Under the pieces are notes generated by a model. The model ran no database searches. It saw nothing but the letters and a program-made list of their open reading frames with translations, and had not been told where the DNA came from. The translations under genes and the position numbers were made by a program. From the IMG/VR virus record IMGVR_UViG_3300042341_000656, positions 1 to 20,082 of that record: a DNA stretch of 20,082 nucleotides. One strand, written 5' to 3'. Below, piece by piece: positions 15,713-20,082 of the stretch. Within the stretch, counting starts at the first letter, position 1. The number at the start of each line of letters is the position of its first letter. The DNA is from a virus.

Positions 15713-18700
15713 TTATGCTCTTCTTGTACCAGCTAAAGAACCACCAAATCTTTGTTGATCTCTAATTACATCAAGAACCGCTCCATAAATCTTTGTATTT
15801 AAATTGTTAGATAATTCAACATCTTGTTGTTTATAACTTGTATTATTGGCTCCCATTTGTATAGTACCATCTCTATTAACAGTTGTGTTAAAATTAAACG
15901 AATTAGAAGCATTGCTATTATTAACAACATTTGAACTATTATTAGATACTGGAGACATTCCGCCAGATTGCATACCAACACCATATTTTTTAACAATGGG
16001 ACTATTATATAATCCACCTTCCATATAACCTGGAATAGTATCAGATAAACGAGAACCGATTAAACCACCAGTTTGACGACCAGTATATCCTGTAAAACCG
16101 CTAAAACCTGTTCTTACTATTTGAGGTCCAGTATATACTCCACTAGGATTTAATAACCCTTTATCCATAAATCCTCTTATGGAAGATGATTCTGCTGCTG
16201 ATAAAGGTGCGCCAGTTTGCAATTTTGCTGATAAGTTCTGAGCTTTACCAGCTTGTACATTTGACATTTTATTGCTTATTCCTGCACCAATTCCAGCGGT
16301 TACAACTGCTGCCGCTAAACTTCCTATCATTTGCGCGGTTTGTTGTTTTCTTGCAAAATCTTTTCTTCTTTTTTCTTCTGCTTTTGCTCTTTGTTCGTCT
16401 CTTAATTCACCATATAATTTGCTTTGTTCTAAACCATAAGTTGTCATACCAGATTCCATCGCAGCCAAATCTGTCAATTCAGCTTGGAACGAACCTCCAG
16501 AAGCAAAACGAGGTGCCATGCTAAAATTAAGCGTGTCAAGTGCTGCTGGTCCACCCATAGCCATAACCGCCCTTCTATTTAATACATATTCACCATTCTC
16601 AAGCAATGCTGGATATTTGTCTCCAGAACCAGTTCCAGAAATATACATACCAGATTGAGCGCGAATAATTCCACCTTTTTGTTTTCCTGCTGCGGCCTGA
16701 ACACCTGGAATACTCATTCCAAAACTACCTAATAATTGGTACACTCCCGCTCGCATCATTGTTGTGCTTATTTCATCAAGAAATTTAGCAGCAACACCTA
16801 ATAGAGCATCTCCTAAATTATCAGATTCACGAATTGCAGCTTTAATGCCATCAACAAGACCATCACCAAACATTCTTGGAAGATCTTCGCCTAAACGTCC
16901 AATCATTAATTCTGATTCTGTTTTTAAATTATCAAAACCTTTAGCAAAACCATATCTAAAAGAAGTAGAACGTTTAGCTGCAATAAGTTCTTGCTCATTT
17001 AAACGCTTATTTAATTCAATTTCCTTAATTTTACCTTCATTAATATCAGATTGAATATTTTTAAGCTTTTGTAACGCTCTTTCTCTTTGCTCTTCTTGTT
17101 TTGGATTAGCAAAACTTCTTGATTCTAGATCTGATATTGCTTGTTGCAATGATTGTAGATCTGTAATTTGTGTTCCATTATAACTTTGCGCTGTTTGTCT
17201 TAAAGTTACCGCTTCATCAGTTCTGTTTTGAGATTCTAAAATATCCGCCTCATTTAAAATATTATTTTTTCGCGCTTTTATAATTTCATCATAATCTGAT
17301 TGAGCAGATTTCGAACGAGAAATTTCAGTATCTAAAAGCCTTTTTTCAAGAATTTGATTTCTAAAATTAGCCTTGCCTTGTGCTTTTCCAATCACCCCCA
17401 TACCAAAATATTGCGCTTCATCAGCCTGTCTTCTCTCTATAGCATCTATTTCTAAATCAAGATTATTTTTTCTCGTCTGCTCTAAACGTTCTCTTTGAGC
17501 TACCAATGCTATTTCGTCTTTTATTATTTGAGATTCTAAAATTAAAGAATTTGATTTATAATCATCCAAACGTTTTTGATTTTCAACTAATGAAATCGAT
17601 CTGTTTCTTGATTTTTCTTCTGCTGAAATTTCGCGCAGACGATCAGCGTTAGCTTTTCTTAAACTTTGTAATTTTTTAGGATCTAATCCTTCAGTTTGTC
17701 CACTTATTATTTTTTCGATATCAGAAAAATCTCCTGAATACGCTTTTGCAATAGCAGGATTTATAACATCTGTTAATGTTTGTGCGCTTTCCGTCAACGA
17801 CAATAAACTGCTCAAATTAGTTTCTATAAACTTTAAACCAATTTTTGTTTGAGAATCTTTAAATTCAGATTCAATTTTATTTTTTTGAAATTGCATTTTT
17901 GATGCAGAAACAACCAATGGATTTAAAAAATTCTCTTGCAAAGAAATTTGAAAATTATTTATTTCTTCTGAAATCTTTCTTCCAGTTTCTGATGATTTTA
18001 ATGATTCATTAGCTTCAAACAAACCATCTAATATTGTTTTTTCAAGATTTTCTCTAGTTGAGCTAAGATAAGCAATAACAGCCATATTAGCGTCTAAACC
18101 TTCAGAAGCTTTTTCTTGAGCAAGCGTTAATTCTTCATACGCCTGTTTAATCAATAATCCACTCTTACCAAAAAATAAATTAACTAATCCGAGTGCAGTT
18201 TGTTTAAACTCTTCGCTTTCTTGAAGCAATTCTGGATAAGCTTCTTTTACTAAAGGAACTATAAAATCAACAGCTTGACTTTGAATGTTTCCAATCTCAG
18301 CGGAAACAGCTCTTGATGCTTTACCTTTATTATCAAGTCTTAAAGTTTCAATTTTTTGTTTAGAAGCGAAAATTTTATTTAAATTTTCTTTACCCGAAGC
18401 TGACTCAGAAAATGCATTAAAAAGATTAAAAGCGACATCTCTAGGATTTTTAACTCCTTTTTCAGCAGTTGAGGTAAAAAATCCACCTTGTCTTAAAGCT
18501 GATATAGCCGCATCAGCAGAAGATCTTCTTTTAATACCTTGTTGATAATCTGATAAAGCTTTTGTCAATTTTTTAACATCAGTACCAGCATCTAAGAAAG
18601 ATTTAGCAAGATTAACATCTTTAATTTCAGAAAAACTATTTTTCAAATCTTTCATAGCATTGCTGATTTGAGTTTCATCAGCTTTAGAAGTAATTAATTC

Positions 18701-20082
18701 AGATAAATTTTTTTGTTTTTCAATGTAACTTCCAGCGGCAGAAGCGTTTTGTCTTAAATTTTCGATTTGTTTTGTATTTAAATTATTTAATTCTTCAAAA
18801 GATAATTTTGAAGCATCTAATGCTGATGTTAAACCAATCAGACCTCCTACAGCAGCACCAACTGCACCACCTAAACCAGGAAAAATCATATTTCCTATAG
18901 AAGCTCCCGTTGTAACAGACGTTAAACCTGTACTAACTGCTGACTGAGCCATTCTTTCTGTAGAGCTAAGTTCAGATCTTTCTTTATTACCAAAATAAGC
19001 TTGCTCCAATTGACCTGCAATCAATGGACCAGCAAACATAGCACCTGTCGTAAATTTAGTAAATCTTTCCTTGAATTTACCAGTATTCTGAGAACTAGTT
19101 TGAACATTTTTAGCAGCTGCTCTTTCTGCATCAGCATGAGCTTTAACTTGCTTCAATAATTCTTGCATACTAATTCCTTGCAAATTATATTGTTTAAGAA
19201 GTTTTTGCACTTGTTTATCAATTTCAACATTATTTACTTTTAATAAATCAATACTTTTAATATAGCTATTTATAGCAGCATCAATTGATTTTCTACTTAC
19301 AATTCTACCGCTTCTTCCTCTTATAGATGTACCAACAGAGGAAAAATCAGCAAAATTAGGAATAAAACCTCCACTCATCAATCCAGCAGCTTTTTGTCCT
19401 CTCATTGAATCACTCAATGCATTTCCTAAACCACCATGATCAGCAATTGCGGAACTAAATGTTGGTTGACTGCTGTTTCTAATATGAGGGAAAGGTTTTG
19501 TATCGAAAATAGCTTTATTACCGCTCATGCTTTCTTCCAAGCCCATTACTGCTTGCTTATAAGCAAAGTTAGGAATGAAGCCTCCAAATAAAGCTTTAGC
19601 ATTTTTAGTATTTTTATTTTTTTCGTAATAACTTAATAAATCATCAGTTAATTTTGTTAATTGTGGTTTTAAGCTTGGATCTATGCTAGAATAATCAGGC
19701 TTAACTATTCCGCTAATACTTTGCTCAAAAGGATTCAAAAGCGCAGATTTATTTTTACCTGATGGATCGTAGTATCTTGGATCGTTATAAATAAGAACTG
19801 CTTTTTTAAGATCATTTATACGACCGGGATTTTGAGCGCCAAATCTTTGAATATTACCTGTTAAAGTTTTAGTTACGCCACCGCCAGAACTTTGATTATC
19901 TTTTGAACCCGCTTTAGCCTGAATTCCTATCAAACCTTCTGGCCCCATATCTTCGCCCAAATCAAAAGCAGCCGTGTTGCCTAAGTCGGTAACTGGAAAT
20001 TCTTTTAATCCAAGTTCTTTTGTTGTTTTAAAAACAGAAGACTTTCTTGCAATATTCATTGCAGATAAAATGAATTTTTCAT
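15713..20082 (-). CDS. H: Tape measure protein, lambda H-like (5' end outside window)
   Basis: The frame is open from the right edge; the first in-window ATG is at 20059, but the codons before it (EKFILSA) are also open and no Shine-Dalgarno precedes it, so the gene most likely starts outside. From that Met, 1448 residues are visible. Two GGFIPNFA motifs lie at 159-166 and 230-237. Hydrophobic, glycine-rich segments lie at 336-352, 383-413 (GLGGAVGAAVGGLIGL) and 1244-1262. Residues 420-1035 are charged and helical, with the strongest coiled-coil look at 795-1030. The end holds the tape-measure hallmark GTGSGDKYPALLENGEYVLN at 1142-1161 followed by RRAV, and a weaker Gly-rich copy at 1329-1368. 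The protein sets tail length, fills the tube and is ejected with the DNA. At roughly 0.15 nm per residue the visible part alone would span about 215 nm. Closest alternative: none. Confidence 0.93.
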   Translation of the reverse strand, partial: EKFILSAMNIARKSSVFKTTKELGLKEFPVTDLGNTAAFDLGEDMGPEGLIGIQAKAGSKDNQSSGGGVTKTLTGNIQRFGAQNPGRINDLKKAVLIYNDPRYYDPSGKNKSALLNPFEQSISGIVKPDYSSIDPSLKPQLTKLTDDLLSYYEKNKNTKNAKALFGGFIPNFAYKQAVMGLEESMSGNKAIFDTKPFPHIRNSSQPTFSSAIADHGGLGNALSDSMRGQKAAGLMSGGFIPNFADFSSVGTSIRGRSGRIVSRKSIDAAINSYIKSIDLLKVNNVEIDKQVQKLLKQYNLQGISMQELLKQVKAHADAERAAAKNVQTSSQNTGKFKERFTKFTTGAMFAGPLIAGQLEQAYFGNKERSELSSTERMAQSAVSTGLTSVTTGASIGNMIFPGLGGAVGAAVGGLIGLTSALDASKLSFEELNNLNTKQIENLRQNASAAGSYIEKQKNLSELITSKADETQISNAMKDLKNSFSEIKDVNLAKSFLDAGTDVKKLTKALSDYQQGIKRRSSADAAISALRQGGFFTSTAEKGVKNPRDVAFNLFNAFSESASGKENLNKIFASKQKIETLRLDNKGKASRAVSAEIGNIQSQAVDFIVPLVKEAYPELLQESEEFKQTALGLVNLFFGKSGLLIKQAYEELTLAQEKASEGLDANMAVIAYLSSTRENLEKTILDGLFEANESLKSSETGRKISEEINNFQISLQENFLNPLVVSASKMQFQKNKIESEFKDSQTKIGLKFIETNLSSLLSLTESAQTLTDVINPAIAKAYSGDFSDIEKIISGQTEGLDPKKLQSLRKANADRLREISAEEKSRNRSISLVENQKRLDDYKSNSLILESQIIKDEIALVAQRERLEQTRKNNLDLEIDAIERRQADEAQYFGMGVIGKAQGKANFRNQILEKRLLDTEISRSKSAQSDYDEIIKARKNNILNEADILESQNRTDEAVTLRQTAQSYNGTQITDLQSLQQAISDLESRSFANPKQEEQRERALQKLKNIQSDINEGKIKEIELNKRLNEQELIAAKRSTSFRYGFAKGFDNLKTESELMIGRLGEDLPRMFGDGLVDGIKAAIRESDNLGDALLGVAAKFLDEISTTMMRAGVYQLLGSFGMSIPGVQAAAGKQKGGIIRAQSGMYISGTGSGDKYPALLENGEYVLNRRAVMAMGGPAALDTLNFSMAPRFASGGSFQAELTDLAAMESGMTTYGLEQSKLYGELRDEQRAKAEEKRRKDFARKQQTAQMIGSLAAAVVTAGIGAGISNKMSNVQAGKAQNLSAKLQTGAPLSAAESSSIRGFMDKGLLNPSGVYTGPQIVRTGFSGFTGYTGRQTGGLIGSRLSDTIPGYMEGGLYNSPIVKKYGVGMQSGGMSPVSNNSSNVVNNSNASNSFNFNTTVNRDGTIQMGANNTSYKQQDVELSNNLNTKIYGAVLDVIRDQQRFGGSLAGTRRA
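19349..19372 (-). repeat. GGFIPNFA motif, copy 2, in the tape measure protein
   Basis: Encodes GGFIPNFA at residues 230-237, preceded by RGQKAAGLMS. Both copies follow an alanine/lysine/leucine-containing helix-like stretch (AKALF; KAAGLMS) and precede an aromatic or acidic residue. Confidence 0.85.
19562..19585 (-). repeat. GGFIPNFA motif, copy 1, in the tape measure protein
   Basis: Encodes GGFIPNFA at residues 159-166 counted from the Met at 20059. It is identical at protein level to copy 2, 71 residues later, with different codons at several positions, so it is kept by selection on the protein rather than by recent DNA copying. Confidence 0.85.

Noticed and set aside
15799-16017. Minus-strand open frame of 72 codons in another frame inside the tape measure gene
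   Set aside because: It is fully inside the C-terminal coding part of the tape measure, has no start signal and has a shadow-like composition.
16186-16524. Plus-strand open frame of 112 codons
   Set aside because: It lies opposite the tape measure gene, is very L/F-rich as expected from the antisense of A-rich codons, and shows no domain. The minus-strand gene is certain here.
16764-17054. Plus-strand open frame of 96 codons, and similar shorter ones at 15276-15542, 18285-18545, 4250-4459, 6763-6990 and 8096-8326
   Set aside because: All are antisense to well-supported genes, have no start signals and have compositions explained by the opposite strand.

Overview
The window is a single block of tail genes from a tailed bacteriophage (or prophage), all on the minus strand and read from right to left. 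Nothing bacterial is visible. The gene order matches the tail-tip end of the lambda tail operon (H, M, L, K, I, J): a giant tape measure protein, an M-like protein, an L-like protein with an iron-sulphur-type cysteine set, a K-like JAMM peptidase, an I-like assembly protein and a J-like central tip protein. This predicts a long, flexible, non-contractile (siphovirus-type) tail. The DNA is very A+T-rich, third codon positions are mostly A or T, and clear Shine-Dalgarno sequences are almost absent. These traits fit AT-rich aquatic or Bacteroidota-type hosts, but the sequence alone does not identify the host.

Layout in transcription order, with positions falling: tape measure (20082-15713, 5' end outside the window); two-unit tube-like protein (15708-14809); fibre-like protein with GIGT-type repeats (14805-13018); second two-unit tube-like protein (13018-12212); duplicated M-like protein with an inserted lectin-like domain (12215-10230); large composite adhesin-like protein (10233-7570); L-like protein (7573-6557); K-like peptidase (6573-6235); I-like protein (6229-5720); J-like tip protein (5718-2017); FN3-type tail protein (2008-1, 3' end outside the window). 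Genes overlap by 1-17 nt or are separated by at most 8 nt, so there is no intergenic region to describe. I see no internal promoter, terminator, RNA gene, mobile element or CRISPR array.

The conserved lambda-type proteins would build the tube end and tip: tape measure inside the tube, M- and L-like rings at its end, J as the central hub, and K and I as assembly factors. What departs from lambda is the material around this core. Six to seven of the proteins carry extra lectin-like, carbohydrate-binding-like, Ig-like or fibre-like modules. In addition, three proteins (two tube-like, one M-like) appear to be internal duplications, which would let three subunits replace a six-subunit ring. The most interesting reading is a decorated tail tip in which ring proteins were duplicated and then given glycan-binding insertions. 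That reading is an inference from pattern matching by eye and needs structure prediction to confirm.
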